DNA of 64,000 nucleotides, taken from Ectothiorhodospira shaposhnikovii (lineage in GTDB: Bacteria > Pseudomonadota > Gammaproteobacteria > Ectothiorhodospirales > Ectothiorhodospiraceae). The DNA is taken from contig NZ_JAJMLZ010000001.1 in NCBI RefSeq assembly GCF_022227765.1, positions 124,001 through 188,000 on the forward strand, written 5' to 3'. The position numbers were made by a program, and so were the translations under genes. Below, one piece after another: positions 36,886-45,993 of this stretch (position 1 is the first letter of the stretch; every line of letters starts with the position of its first letter). The notes below the pieces were generated by a model, which had not been told where the DNA came from, did no database searches, and worked only from the letters and a program-made list of their open reading frames with translations.

Positions 36886-38502
36886 TCACACCTTGAACCG
36901 GCCCACCAGATCCTGCAGTTCGTCCGCCAGTCGGGCCAGCTGTTCGGAGGCGAGGGTGGTTTCCTCCGCGCCCTGGGCGTTGAGTTCGGCCGCATCGGAA
37001 ATGCTGGTCACATTGCGGTTCATCTCCTCGGCCACGGCGCTTTGCTCCTCGGCGGCACTGGCCACCTGGGCGTTCACGTCGCTGATGGTGGTGACCGCCA
37101 GGGTAATGGCATCCAGCGAGGCATCCGCCTGGGCGGCGCTGTCGCGGCTGGCCTGGGCCGACTGCCGGCTTTCGTCCATGGCCGTCACCGCGCGACGACT
37201 GGCCTGCTGCAGCCGTTCGATCATGGCCTGAATCTCCTGGGTCGAACTCTGGGTGCGGTTGGCCAGGGAGCGGACCTCGTCGGCCACCACGGCGAAGCCG
37301 CGACCGGCCTCGCCGGCACGGGCCGCCTCGATGGCGGCATTGAGCGCCAGCAGGTTGGTCTGTTCGGCAATGCCCCGGATCACGTCCAGCACCTTGCCGA
37401 TCTCCTCGCTGCCGTTGTCCAGTTCACGGATGACATCGGCCGCCTTCTGCACTTCCTTGGCCAACTGCTCGATGCGCTTCATGGTGCCGGAGACAACATG
37501 CTTGCCTTCCTGGGCCGCCTCTTCCGCCTGCCGGGTGGAATCCGAGCTTTGCTGGGCGTTGCGCGCCACCTCATGGGCGGTACTGTTCATCTCGTTCATG
37601 GCGGTGGCCAGCTGATCGATCTCGCTGCGCTGGCGGGAGACGCCGTCGTTGGTGCGCTCGGTGACCGAGGCCAGATCACTGGCGGCCCTGGCCAGTTGAC
37701 TGGTGGACTGCAGGACCCGGCTGATCAGGTCGCGGAAATTGTCCATCATGGCGTTGAAGGCCTGTGCGGCCTGGCCGATCTCGTCCTTGCCGTGGATGGG
37801 CAGACGATGGGACAGGTCGCCGTCGCCCTGGGCGATGCCCTGCAGCCCGCGGGTCATTTCATGCAGGGGGTTGGTGACGAAGCGGCGGGTGAACAGGAAC
37901 AGGAACAGCAGCACCGGCAAACTGATCAGGGTGGCCACGGCAAGGAAGTTGAAGCCGAACCGACGCGAGGCGGTATTGACATCCTCAAGGCTGATCTGCA
38001 GGCTCACCCCGCCCAGCACCGCGCCCTCCGGCGCCACCGCGTGACACAAGGTGCAGTTCTTGCCCAGATACTGGCGTGAATTGAGTACCGGCATGACCGC
38101 CCGCAGGGTGGAGCGATCTTCGGAAAGGGCAATGTAGGGCTCTCCGGTTTCCAGCACGTTGCGCTCGATGGCATCCCGGGGTCTTTCATGCTCGCCGCCG
38201 GGACCGTACTGGCGGGAGACGTTATCACCGCGCAGCACCCTGAGATCGTGGACGTTCTGGAGTTCGATGATCTGGTCGAGGAATTCGGCACGCCGATTGA
38301 TGGTGCCGGTGATCATCATCGTGGTCAGGCCGGCCATGGTGATCTCATGCAGGGTCTCGGAAAAAGACTCTGCCTGACGAACGGCCGTTTGCCGCTGTTC
38401 CTGGACCGTCCAGAAGGTCATGCCGCCCCAGGCCAGCACCAGGATGAGCCACATGGCCCCCACCAGGCGGACCCAGATCGGCAAGTCATTGATACGCTGC
38501 AT
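36886..38502 (-). CDS. Methyl-accepting chemotaxis protein with heme-c motif in the periplasmic domain
   Basis: 538 aa from ATG at 38502 ([10 protein letters not shown]). TM1 about residues 9-30, periplasmic domain to about 183, TM2 about 184-206, HAMP about 207-260, then the coiled signalling domain with the hairpin tip [38 protein letters not shown]. The periplasmic domain contains C150-T-L-C-H154, a CxxCH heme-c attachment motif, followed by a predicted sensor strand pattern ([15 protein letters not shown]). By comparison with heme-PAS/DUF3365-type chemoreceptors (Geobacter, Desulfovibrio DcrA) it could sense redox potential, oxygen or a heme ligand. Whether heme is really attached is inference. 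Confidence 0.9.
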   Translation of the reverse strand: MQRINDLPIWVRLVGAMWLILVLAWGGMTFWTVQEQRQTAVRQAESFSETLHEITMAGLTTMMITGTINRRAEFLDQIIELQNVHDLRVLRGDNVSRQYGPGGEHERPRDAIERNVLETGEPYIALSEDRSTLRAVMPVLNSRQYLGKNCTLCHAVAPEGAVLGGVSLQISLEDVNTASRRFGFNFLAVATLISLPVLLFLFLFTRRFVTNPLHEMTRGLQGIAQGDGDLSHRLPIHGKDEIGQAAQAFNAMMDNFRDLISRVLQSTSQLARAASDLASVTERTNDGVSRQRSEIDQLATAMNEMNSTAHEVARNAQQSSDSTRQAEEAAQEGKHVVSGTMKRIEQLAKEVQKAADVIRELDNGSEEIGKVLDVIRGIAEQTNLLALNAAIEAARAGEAGRGFAVVADEVRSLANRTQSSTQEIQAMIERLQQASRRAVTAMDESRQSAQASRDSAAQADASLDAITLAVTTISDVNAQVASAAEEQSAVAEEMNRNVTSISDAAELNAQGAEETTLASEQLARLADELQDLVGRFKV

Positions 38503-38860
38503 GTTGGTTCCCCAGGATACCCATTGATCATTGCGGCACTGCCCTGAACAGCCCCTGCATGGAGTAGATATCGGCCGCGTTGGCAAGAAGTTGATGGCCT
38601 GTTGCCGGCAGAGTCGCGCGGCAAGGCATTTTTCCGGATCGACAGTACTCGTCCCGTGGTGACACATCGGGCCGATCCTTGGAAACATCCTGTCGGGAAG
38701 GCTAATGTGGACTGTACGACGGCTTATTGTGCGCCGTATCGGGCGATCAGGTTTTGAGTTTTGTCATTGAGCCCCATTACCGGCAGAGAATGTCCGACAA
38801 TCGGTGCGGATGCATCCTGTATAGTCTCAGGCAACGTTGCCCACAAGGAGATTTCATGCC
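38503..38860. other. Divergent intergenic region, chemoreceptor / acyl-CoA synthetase
   Basis: 358 bp without a credible gene. On the plus strand a TATAGT box (38820-38825) lies 35 bases before the acyl-CoA synthetase start; no good -35 is at 16-18 bp. A 12-bp palindrome follows (separate entry). Nothing else recognised. Confidence 0.4.
38830..38841. promoter_or_regulatory. Palindrome ggcaacgttgcc, candidate operator
   Basis: A perfect 12-bp palindrome lies between the TATAGT box and the AAGGAG of the acyl-CoA synthetase gene, i.e. at the transcription start. The position suits a repressor site. The regulator is unknown. Confidence 0.4.
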
Positions 38861-40498
38861 ATGCCCATGGGTTCCCTGCCTGCGCTGCTGATCAAGCACC
38901 TGCTGTTTTCTCCCGTCCATTACGATCCGGCGCAAGAGATCGTCTACAAGGGCGAGCATCGTTTCAGTTATGCGGAGTTTCGGCAGCGGGTCGCCCGGCT
39001 GGCGGCCATGCTCAAAGCCCAGGGCGTCGAGCCGGGGGATACTGTGGCGGTGATGGACTACGACAGCCATCGTTACCTGGAGTGCTACTTTGCCGTGCCC
39101 ATGATCGGGGCCGTGTTGCACACCATCAACGTGCGACTGTCCAGCGAACAGCTGGTCTATACCATCAGCCACGCCGAGGATGATCTGATCCTGGTCCACG
39201 ACGAGTTCATCCCCTTGCTGGCCCCGATCCGCGGCCGGATCGAATCGGTGCGGAAGTTCATCCGGCTGACGGATGAAACCTCCGACGAAAGCGACGATCG
39301 GGTCGATCCGGCGGGACTGAATTTCGTGGGTGAGTACGAGCAGCTGCTGCAGGCGGCACAGCCCCTGGAGACCTTCCCTGACCTGGACGAGAACACCCGG
39401 GCCACCTGCTTCTACACCACCGGTACCACGGGTCTGCCCAAGGGGGTGTATTTCAGCCATCGCCAGCTGGTGCTGCATACGCTGACCAGCCTGCTGACTC
39501 TGGCCTCCAACGGCACCCAGGGGCGTTTTCACCGGGAAGACGTCTACATGCCCATCACACCCATGTTCCATGTCCATGCCTGGGGCATCCCCTACATGGC
39601 CACCCTGCTGGGGGTGAAGCAGGTCTATCCGGGCAAGTACATCCCTCACCAGCTGGCCCGGCTCATCGAGACGGAAGGGGTCACCTTCAGCCATTGCGTG
39701 CCCACCATTCTGCACATGCTGCTCAACGATGCGAAGAATGCGGACTGTGACCTCTCGCGCTGGAAGGTGCTGATCGGCGGTTCCAGCCTGTCCAAGGCCC
39801 TGTGCCGTCAGGCCATGGGCCGTGGCGTGGACATCTATACCGGTTACGGCATGTCCGAGACCTGTCCCATCCTCACCCTGTCCCAACTGAGCGATGACGA
39901 ACTGGCATTGCCGATGGACGAACAGATCGATCGCCGGGTCCGCACCGGCCGTCCGCTGCCGCTGGTGGCCTTGCGCGTGGTGGATGCCGAGGGCAGGGAA
40001 GTGACGGCCGATGATCATGCCCCGGGCGAGGTGCAGGTCCGTGCGCCCTGGCTGACCCGTGGGTACCTGAAGGACGAAAAACAATCCGAGCGTCTTTGGG
40101 CCGGTGGCTGGCTGCATACCCACGACGTGGCTTGCCGCGACCATACCGGCAGCATCCGCATCACGGATCGCACCAAGGACGTGATCAAGGTGGGCGGGGA
40201 ATGGCTCAGTTCCCTGGAGCTGGAAGATGTGCTCATGCAGCACCCGGATGTCTCCGAGGTGGCGGTCATCGGACAGCCGGCGGCGCGTTGGGGCGAGATC
40301 CCCCTGGCCCTGGTGGTGCCCCGTGCCGGCACCGAGCCGGGTGAGCGCGAACTGACCCACCATGTCCGTGAGTTCGTGGACAAGGGCATGCTGCCCAAGG
40401 AGTCCATCCTGCTCAAGGTGCGCTTCGTGGATCAGGTGGACAAGACTTCCGTGGGCAAGACCAACAAGGTGGCCCTGCGGGAGAAATACCTCACCTGA
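38861..40498 (+). CDS. AMP-forming fatty acyl-CoA synthetase (AlkK/FadD-type)
   Basis: 545 aa ANL-superfamily ligase activating a carboxylic acid to its CoA thioester via acyl-AMP. P-loop CFYTTGTTGLPKGVYFSHRQ; GYGMSETCPI (A5 motif); the A8 RTKDVIKVGGEW hinge and the A10 lysine region KTSVGKTNKVAL. The family of medium/long-chain fatty acid CoA ligases (AlkK-like) is the best match; exact chain length cannot be read. Start at 38861 with AAGGAG 10 bases upstream. No operon partner; its stop is 2 bp from the convergent DUF3422 gene. Confidence 0.86.
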   Translation: MPMGSLPALLIKHLLFSPVHYDPAQEIVYKGEHRFSYAEFRQRVARLAAMLKAQGVEPGDTVAVMDYDSHRYLECYFAVPMIGAVLHTINVRLSSEQLVYTISHAEDDLILVHDEFIPLLAPIRGRIESVRKFIRLTDETSDESDDRVDPAGLNFVGEYEQLLQAAQPLETFPDLDENTRATCFYTTGTTGLPKGVYFSHRQLVLHTLTSLLTLASNGTQGRFHREDVYMPITPMFHVHAWGIPYMATLLGVKQVYPGKYIPHQLARLIETEGVTFSHCVPTILHMLLNDAKNADCDLSRWKVLIGGSSLSKALCRQAMGRGVDIYTGYGMSETCPILTLSQLSDDELALPMDEQIDRRVRTGRPLPLVALRVVDAEGREVTADDHAPGEVQVRAPWLTRGYLKDEKQSERLWAGGWLHTHDVACRDHTGSIRITDRTKDVIKVGGEWLSSLELEDVLMQHPDVSEVAVIGQPAARWGEIPLALVVPRAGTEPGERELTHHVREFVDKGMLPKESILLKVRFVDQVDKTSVGKTNKVALREKYLT

Positions 40499-40499
40499 T

Positions 40500-41804
40500 C
40501 TATTCGCCGTGTCCCTGCATCAGGCGCTTCTTCACCCGTTTGAGGAAGAACCAGGCACTGAGTACCACGATGGGCATGGCAATCCCCATGCCCAGGGTGG
40601 CGTTGACGGGCAGACCCTGGGACTCCAGGCCCTTGAGCAGATACCCCACCAGGCCCACGCCGTAATAACCGATGGCGATGACCGACAGGCCTTCCACCGT
40701 CTCCTGCAACCGTAGCTGCAGCTTGGCGCGGCGGTCCATGGATTCGAGCAGGTTGCGGTTCTGGGCCTGCAGGCTCACCTCCACCCGAGCCCGCAGCAGG
40801 GCGGTGAGACGGGCCGCCCGCTCCGCCAGGTCCCGTTGCCGGCTGCCCACGGATTCGCAGGTGGCCACCGCCGGCGCCAGCCGGGCATCCAGGAATTCGG
40901 TGAAGGTCTGCAGGCCGACGATACGCCGCTGACGCAATTGTTCCAAACGCTGCTTGACCACCCGGTAATAGGCCTTGGAGGCCTCGAAGCGGAAGGTGGT
41001 CTGGGCCGCCGCCGACTCGATTTCCGCTGCCAGGCCGGTCAGTTCCGCCAGCAGTCGGCTTTCCACCGGCTGGCCCGGGGTCTGGGAGGGTTGCTCCGTC
41101 ATGACGGCGGCCAGTTCCGCCAGACGTCGGTCCGCCATGTCCAGGGTGCGGCTGACCTTGCGTGCCACGGGCAGGGCCAGCAGGGTCATGGAGCGGTAGG
41201 CGTTGAGTTCCAGTACCCGCTTGACCATGCGGCCGGCCTGGGCATCGGTGAGGCCTTCGTTGCGCAGCAGGATGCGGGCATAACCGTCGGTGTGGATGCG
41301 CAGATCCGACCAAGCCCGTCCCAGTCCCCCCACCACTTCCGAGCCGATGATGATGTTGTGACCGAACAGCTCGGCCAGTTCCGCCGGGCTGCGTTCGGGC
41401 ATGTCCTTCGACTCCAGCGCCACGGAAACGGCGCTGACCAGCTCCCCCGGAGAGGCCGCCAGCCACTGGGGCGGCAGCCGCTCGATGACCGGGTTGTCAA
41501 AGGGGTGCGTGTAAGGTCCGGGCTCGGTGAAGGTATAGGTGACGAACTCGGTATGCCGCTCCCAGTGCAGGCGGATGCCGCCCAGATCCGCCACGTGGTA
41601 CTGACCCACGGACTCCGGCACCGGGGCACCGAAGAACTCCAGCAGCTTGATCAGGTGCCCGGTATTGCGGCCGCTGCCCCGTTCCCCGCAGATGAAGGCC
41701 AGGTGCGAGACCCTGGCCGGTGCCTTGATGGGCTCAAAGGTACGGGCATGCAGCTCGGTGGTGACCGCATGGCGCAGGGGGTGTTCCTTGAAGGGCAGCG
41801 GCAT
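40500..41804 (-). CDS. DUF3422 family membrane protein
   Basis: 434 aa. Signature start MPLPFKEHPLRHAVTTELHARTFEPI, typical of DUF3422, then a soluble domain, a long alpha-helical region (about 220-360) and two C-terminal hydrophobic segments (about 375-395 and 400-420) with a basic tail. No function is known for the family. It ends the minus-strand ior/paaK cluster, with an 18-bp gap after the ACT protein gene, so co-expression is likely. Confidence 0.85.
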   Translation of the reverse strand: MPLPFKEHPLRHAVTTELHARTFEPIKAPARVSHLAFICGERGSGRNTGHLIKLLEFFGAPVPESVGQYHVADLGGIRLHWERHTEFVTYTFTEPGPYTHPFDNPVIERLPPQWLAASPGELVSAVSVALESKDMPERSPAELAELFGHNIIIGSEVVGGLGRAWSDLRIHTDGYARILLRNEGLTDAQAGRMVKRVLELNAYRSMTLLALPVARKVSRTLDMADRRLAELAAVMTEQPSQTPGQPVESRLLAELTGLAAEIESAAAQTTFRFEASKAYYRVVKQRLEQLRQRRIVGLQTFTEFLDARLAPAVATCESVGSRQRDLAERAARLTALLRARVEVSLQAQNRNLLESMDRRAKLQLRLQETVEGLSVIAIGYYGVGLVGYLLKGLESQGLPVNATLGMGIAMPIVVLSAWFFLKRVKKRLMQGHGE

Positions 41805-41821
41805 GGCCGTGAGCGTCCTGT

Positions 41822-42259
41822 TTATTCCACCGCGGCGAAGAGTGCTTCGGCTTCGATCACATGGCAACCGGCGGCCGAGAGGGCGTCGATGGCCCGGTCC
41901 GGTTCCTCGAAGCGGAAGATCAGGGCGGCCCGGTGGTTGCGCCGCAGGGAGAAGGCGTACATGTACTCAATCTTGAGTTCCGCCTTGCCGGCCGCTTGCA
42001 ACACCTCGGCCAGGCCGCCGGGACGGTCCTCCACGTCCACCGCCACCACCTCGGTGAGCTTGACCACCCAGTCATCCGCCTTGAGTACCTGCGCGGCCCG
42101 CTCCCAGTCGCGCACGATCATGCGCAGGATGCCGAAGTCCGAGGTGTCCGCCAGGGACAGACTCAGGATATTGATGCCTTCCCGGGACAGCAGGGCCAGG
42201 GGCTCGGCCAGGTGCCCGGGACGATTCTCCAGAAACACGGAAAGCTGTTGCAGCTTCAT
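41822..42259 (-). CDS. Tandem ACT-domain protein
   Basis: 145 aa with two ACT domains: QLSVFLENRPGHLAEPLALLSREGINILSLSL (residues 4-35) and VVAVDVEDRPGGLAEVLQAAGKAELKIEYMYAF (about 69-101). Free-standing double ACT proteins of this type are often encoded next to phenylacetate-CoA ligase and indolepyruvate oxidoreductase genes, and probably sense aromatic or branched-chain amino acids. Lies 27 bp after paaK. Confidence 0.88.
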   Translation of the reverse strand: MKLQQLSVFLENRPGHLAEPLALLSREGINILSLSLADTSDFGILRMIVRDWERAAQVLKADDWVVKLTEVVAVDVEDRPGGLAEVLQAAGKAELKIEYMYAFSLRRNHRAALIFRFEEPDRAIDALSAAGCHVIEAEALFAAVE

Positions 42260-42286
42260 GAAGCGATACTCCTTGATGCGGGCCGA

Positions 42287-43621
42287 CTAGATGGCACGCT
42301 TGTCGATCACCCGCTTGGCCTTGCCTTCGCTGCGGGCGATGGTGCGGGGTTCCACCAGGCGCAGGGCCACGCGGATGCCGATGATCTGCTCGATGGCCTT
42401 GGCCAGTTCGGCGCGGACATCCTCCAGGGCGCGGACCTTGTCGCTGAAGACCTCGGGCGTCACTTCCACTTCCACCGCCATCTGGTCCAGGCCATGGTCG
42501 CGGGTGAGGATGATCTGGTAGTGGGGCAGGGTGCCTTCCACCGCCAGCAGCGCCGCTTCCACCTGGGACGGGAACACGTTCACACCGCGGATGATGAACA
42601 TATCGTCCGAGCGGCGTCCCACGCGACGGATACGGCGCAGGCTACGGCCGCAGCCGCAGGTCTCGGTGATGATGCGGGTGATGTCGCGGGTGCGGTAGCG
42701 GATGATGGGCATGGCCTGCTTGCTCAGGGTGGTGAGCACCAGTTCCCCTTCCTCGCCGTCGGGCAGCACCGCGCCGGTCTCCGGATCGATGATCTCCGGG
42801 TAGAAGTGATCCTCGAAAATGTGCAGGCCGTCCTGGTGCTCGCACTCGCTGCCCACCCCGGGGCCGATGATCTCCGACAGGCCGTAGATGTCGTAGGCCC
42901 GGATGCCGGCCCCTTCCTGGATACGCCGGCGCATTTCCTCGCTCCAGGGTTCGGCGCCGAAGATGCCGGTGTGCAGGGGCAGTTCCCGCAGGTCCAGCCC
43001 CATGTCGTTGGCCCGTTCGATCACATGGATGAAGTAGCTGGGGGTGGCGCAGACGGCGCTGACGTTGAAGTCCTTCATCACCATCAGCTGGCGCTCGGTG
43101 TTGCCGCCGGAAACGGGGATCACCGTTGCCCCCAGGGCCTCGGCCCCGTAGTGGGCGCCCAGACCGCCGGTGAACAGGCCGTAGCCGAAGGCGTTCTGCA
43201 CGATGTCGCCCCGGTGCAAGCCGCAGGCGGCGAAGGTGCGGGTCATCACCTCGGCCCAGACATTCAGGTCTTCACGGGTGTAGGCCACCACAATGGGCTT
43301 GCCGGTGGTCCCGGAGGAGGCGTGCAGGCGCACGATCTCGCTCATGGGGCTGGCAAACAGGCCAAAGGGGTAGGTGTCGCGCAGATCCACCTTGACGGTG
43401 AACGGCAGCTGGGCGATGTCGTCCAGGGTCCGGATGTCCGCCGGGGTCAGCCCCCGCTCCCGCATGCGGGAGCGGAACAGGTCCACGTTGTCGTAGGCGC
43501 GGGTCACCACGGCGCGCAGGCGCCGTAGCTGCACTTCCCGCAGGCGTTCCACGGGCAGATAGTCGGGTGCACTGGCAGGGTGGAATCCACCCTCCACGTC
43601 GTTCCAGCGTTCGCTCAGCAT
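42287..43621 (-). CDS. paaK: Phenylacetate-CoA ligase
   Basis: Activates phenylacetate (or a related aryl-acetate) to the CoA ester using ATP. 444 aa. ATP-binding P-loop LHASSGTTGKPIVVAYT; LSEIIGPGVGSECEHQDGLHIFEDHFYPEII; the final RSEGKAKRVID hinge region. Directly abuts iorB (stop 43622, start 43621), so translation is coupled. Together with IorAB this would take aryl-pyruvates to aryl-acetyl-CoA, and the IorAB product is itself an acyl-CoA, so PaaK would salvage the free acid. Confidence 0.92.
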   Translation of the reverse strand: MLSERWNDVEGGFHPASAPDYLPVERLREVQLRRLRAVVTRAYDNVDLFRSRMRERGLTPADIRTLDDIAQLPFTVKVDLRDTYPFGLFASPMSEIVRLHASSGTTGKPIVVAYTREDLNVWAEVMTRTFAACGLHRGDIVQNAFGYGLFTGGLGAHYGAEALGATVIPVSGGNTERQLMVMKDFNVSAVCATPSYFIHVIERANDMGLDLRELPLHTGIFGAEPWSEEMRRRIQEGAGIRAYDIYGLSEIIGPGVGSECEHQDGLHIFEDHFYPEIIDPETGAVLPDGEEGELVLTTLSKQAMPIIRYRTRDITRIITETCGCGRSLRRIRRVGRRSDDMFIIRGVNVFPSQVEAALLAVEGTLPHYQIILTRDHGLDQMAVEVEVTPEVFSDKVRALEDVRAELAKAIEQIIGIRVALRLVEPRTIARSEGKAKRVIDKRAI

Positions 43622-44128
43622 TCAAACCCCCTCGATCACTTCCGGGCGGGACAGTCCCGCCCCCAGTTTGCGCCCCAGGGCAAAGGCGTGTTCATTGACG
43701 GCATGGAGCTTGGGCGGGAAGCATTGATGGATGGCCGCCACCCATTCCTGTTCGGAGAAGTCCATCACCATGGAGGCGGCACCCAGCAGGGCCACGTTCA
43801 GGCTCTTGCGATTCTTCAGCTCGCCCTCCGGGATCAGGTCCGGAGTGATCAGGACGCCGCCGGGACGCAGCCAGCCCAGGTTGAGATCCACCTGAGTGGA
43901 TTCGAACACCATCAGGAAATCCGCCTCGCCCATGGGCACCATGGGGCTGAGGACCTGTTTGCCGAAGCGCACGTCGGTGGTGACGGAGCCGCCACGCTGG
44001 CTCATACCGTGGACTTCGCTCTTCTTGACCTGCAACCCGCTGGAGAAGGCGGTGGTGGAGAGCAGGTCGGATGCCTTGACCACGCCCTGTCCGCCCAGGC
44101 CGGCCAGCACTACGTTGGTAACTGCCAT
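43622..44128 (-). CDS. iorB: Indolepyruvate ferredoxin oxidoreductase beta subunit
   Basis: 168 aa gamma-like domain of the 2-oxoacid:ferredoxin oxidoreductase family (start NVVLAGLGGQGVVKASDLLS, conserved in the family). Partner of IorA for oxidative decarboxylation of aryl-pyruvates to aryl-acetyl-CoA. At 168 residues it is shorter than typical IorB (about 190-200 aa). 30 bp after iorA, no gap before paaK. Confidence 0.9.
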   Translation of the reverse strand: MAVTNVVLAGLGGQGVVKASDLLSTTAFSSGLQVKKSEVHGMSQRGGSVTTDVRFGKQVLSPMVPMGEADFLMVFESTQVDLNLGWLRPGGVLITPDLIPEGELKNRKSLNVALLGAASMVMDFSEQEWVAAIHQCFPPKLHAVNEHAFALGRKLGAGLSRPEVIEGV

Positions 44129-44158
44129 TGATGATCCCCTAAAGATTCGTTGGATGGG

Positions 44159-45790
44159 TCATTCCACCGGTGCGGCCGCACAACCGGCAGCACAATGCTT
44201 TTCCGCCTCGGCCTTTTCCAGCTTGCGGATCAGCGGTGCCGCCAGGATGCAGGGCCGCTCGGCGATCAGCACGGACAACTCGTCCCGGGCCATCATGTCC
44301 TTGAGGATCTCCTCGAACTTCGCTTCATCCTTCTGCGGATCCACCACCTCGACGTTCTTCACGCCCATGGCCTTGCACACGGCCACGAAGTCCATTTTGT
44401 TGGTCGGTTCGTGGTTCAGGCTGCGGCCGGTCCCCGGATGTTCCTGGCGTCCGGTCATGGCGGTGGTGCTGTTGTCCACGATCAGGACCACATGGCCGGT
44501 GGGCGGCGGGTTGTACACCATTTCGGCGATGCCGGTCAGGCCGGAGTGCACGAAGGTGGAGTCACCGATGACGCTGACCACCCGCCGGGCCTCGGCCTCG
44601 GGCAGCACATGCCGCAGGCCCAGGCCCACGCCGATGGCGGCGCCCATGCACACGCAGGTGTCCATGGCCTCAAAGGGAGGCAGCACGCCCAGGGTGTAGC
44701 AGCCGATGTCGCCGGCGACGATGCAGTCCAGGCGGCTCAGGGCCTCGAACACCTCCCGGTGGGAGCAGCCCTGGCACAGTTCCGGGGGTTTGCCGCGGGG
44801 ACGGGGCGCCTCGGGGCTCACATCGCCGGCGATGATGCGACGCACCCGGGTCACGTTCAGTTCACTGAAGCGGTACATCTCCGGCTTGCCTTCCACCTTC
44901 AGTCCGGCCACCGTGAGGGCTTCGTACAGCAAATGATCCCCTTCCTCAATGACGATGCAGCGGTCCACGCTGTTGACGAAGTCGGTGATCATCTGCATGG
45001 GCAGCGGCCAGGTCAGTCCCAGGGCCAGCACGGTGGCATCGGGCGCGGCCTCGCGGGCGTGCATCACCGAGATGCCCGAGGTGATGATGCCCAGGGACTT
45101 GTCGCCGGGATAGATGCGGTTCAGACCGCTCTCTTCGTTCCAGCGGGCGATTTCTTCCATTTTGGCGCGGACCTTGTGGTGCGCCGGACGGGCATAGGCG
45201 GGAATCATCACGCGGCCGGGGATGTCCCGCTCGAAATGAGGCGCCATGGTGGACGGCCGGGGTTCACCCGGAATCACTTCGGTCTTGGCGTGACAGATGC
45301 GTGTGGTCATGCGCAGGATCACCGGGACGCGCCAGCGCTCGGAGAGTTCGAAGGCGGCCAGGGTGAAGTCATAGGCCTCCTGGGAATCGGAGGGCTCCAG
45401 CATGGGCACGATGGCGGCACGGGCGTAGTGGCGGTTGTCCTGCTCATTCTGGCTGGAGGCCATGCCCGGATCATCGGCGGAGATCAGCACCAGGCCGCCG
45501 GTCAGGTCGATGTAGGCGGCGGTGAACAGGGGGTCGGCGGCCACGTTCACACCCACGTGCTTCATCGTGACCAGGGTGCGGCCGCCGGCAAAGGAGACGC
45601 CCAGGGCCACTTCCAGGGCCACCTTCTCGTTGGGGGACCACTGGGCGGGTCCGCCGATCAGGGAGAAGGCTTCCAGGATCTCGGTGGAGGGGGTGCCCGG
45701 GTATCCGGTTCCGAGGCGTACACCGGCATGCAGGGAGGCCAGCGCGACTGCCTCGTTGCCGCTCAACAAAAGACGTTCGGTCGATGCCAT
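44159..45790 (-). CDS. iorA: Indolepyruvate ferredoxin oxidoreductase alpha subunit, lacking the ferredoxin domain
   Basis: 543 aa thiamine-diphosphate enzyme. The pyrimidine-binding domain (LLSGNEAVALASLHAGVRLGTGYPGTPSTEI) and the TPP-binding domain with the GDIGCYTLG and GDSTFVHSGLTGI motifs are present. Canonical IorA (above 600 aa) ends in a ferredoxin-like domain with two 4Fe-4S clusters; here the C-terminus stops at EKHCAAGCAAAPVE with only a CAAGC cysteine pair, so no such cluster pattern is seen. It heads the operon iorA-iorB-paaK-ACT-DUF3422, with a structured leader upstream. Confidence 0.9.
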   Translation of the reverse strand: MASTERLLLSGNEAVALASLHAGVRLGTGYPGTPSTEILEAFSLIGGPAQWSPNEKVALEVALGVSFAGGRTLVTMKHVGVNVAADPLFTAAYIDLTGGLVLISADDPGMASSQNEQDNRHYARAAIVPMLEPSDSQEAYDFTLAAFELSERWRVPVILRMTTRICHAKTEVIPGEPRPSTMAPHFERDIPGRVMIPAYARPAHHKVRAKMEEIARWNEESGLNRIYPGDKSLGIITSGISVMHAREAAPDATVLALGLTWPLPMQMITDFVNSVDRCIVIEEGDHLLYEALTVAGLKVEGKPEMYRFSELNVTRVRRIIAGDVSPEAPRPRGKPPELCQGCSHREVFEALSRLDCIVAGDIGCYTLGVLPPFEAMDTCVCMGAAIGVGLGLRHVLPEAEARRVVSVIGDSTFVHSGLTGIAEMVYNPPPTGHVVLIVDNSTTAMTGRQEHPGTGRSLNHEPTNKMDFVAVCKAMGVKNVEVVDPQKDEAKFEEILKDMMARDELSVLIAERPCILAAPLIRKLEKAEAEKHCAAGCAAAPVE

Positions 45791-45804
45791 GGTTTAGCTG
45801 CTCT

Positions 45805-45875
45805 ATGTAGACATTGGGGCCACACCCACTGTCCGGCAGGCCGGAAAGGCGGGCAGACAGCCCGGAAGTCTACAT
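45805..45875 (-). promoter_or_regulatory. Structured iorA leader (inverted repeats)
   Basis: An outer inverted repeat (45805-45812 with 45868-45875, ATGTAGAC/GTCTACAT) encloses an inner pair (45829-45833 with 45856-45860, CTGTC/GACAG) and a CCGG-type hairpin (about 45833-45844). It starts 14 bases upstream of the iorA start codon on the minus strand, so it would be in the 5' leader of the mRNA or act as an operator. No known riboswitch was recognised. Confidence 0.4.
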
Positions 45876-45993
45876 CATTCAGCGTGTGGGGCCACCCTTG
45901 GCTGGGTCAATTTTGGCGTGCCCTCAAATCCATGGCTCTCCCCCCAATCCCTCTCCCGCGAGGGGAGAAGGAGATGAGGGGAGGGGGGCGACC

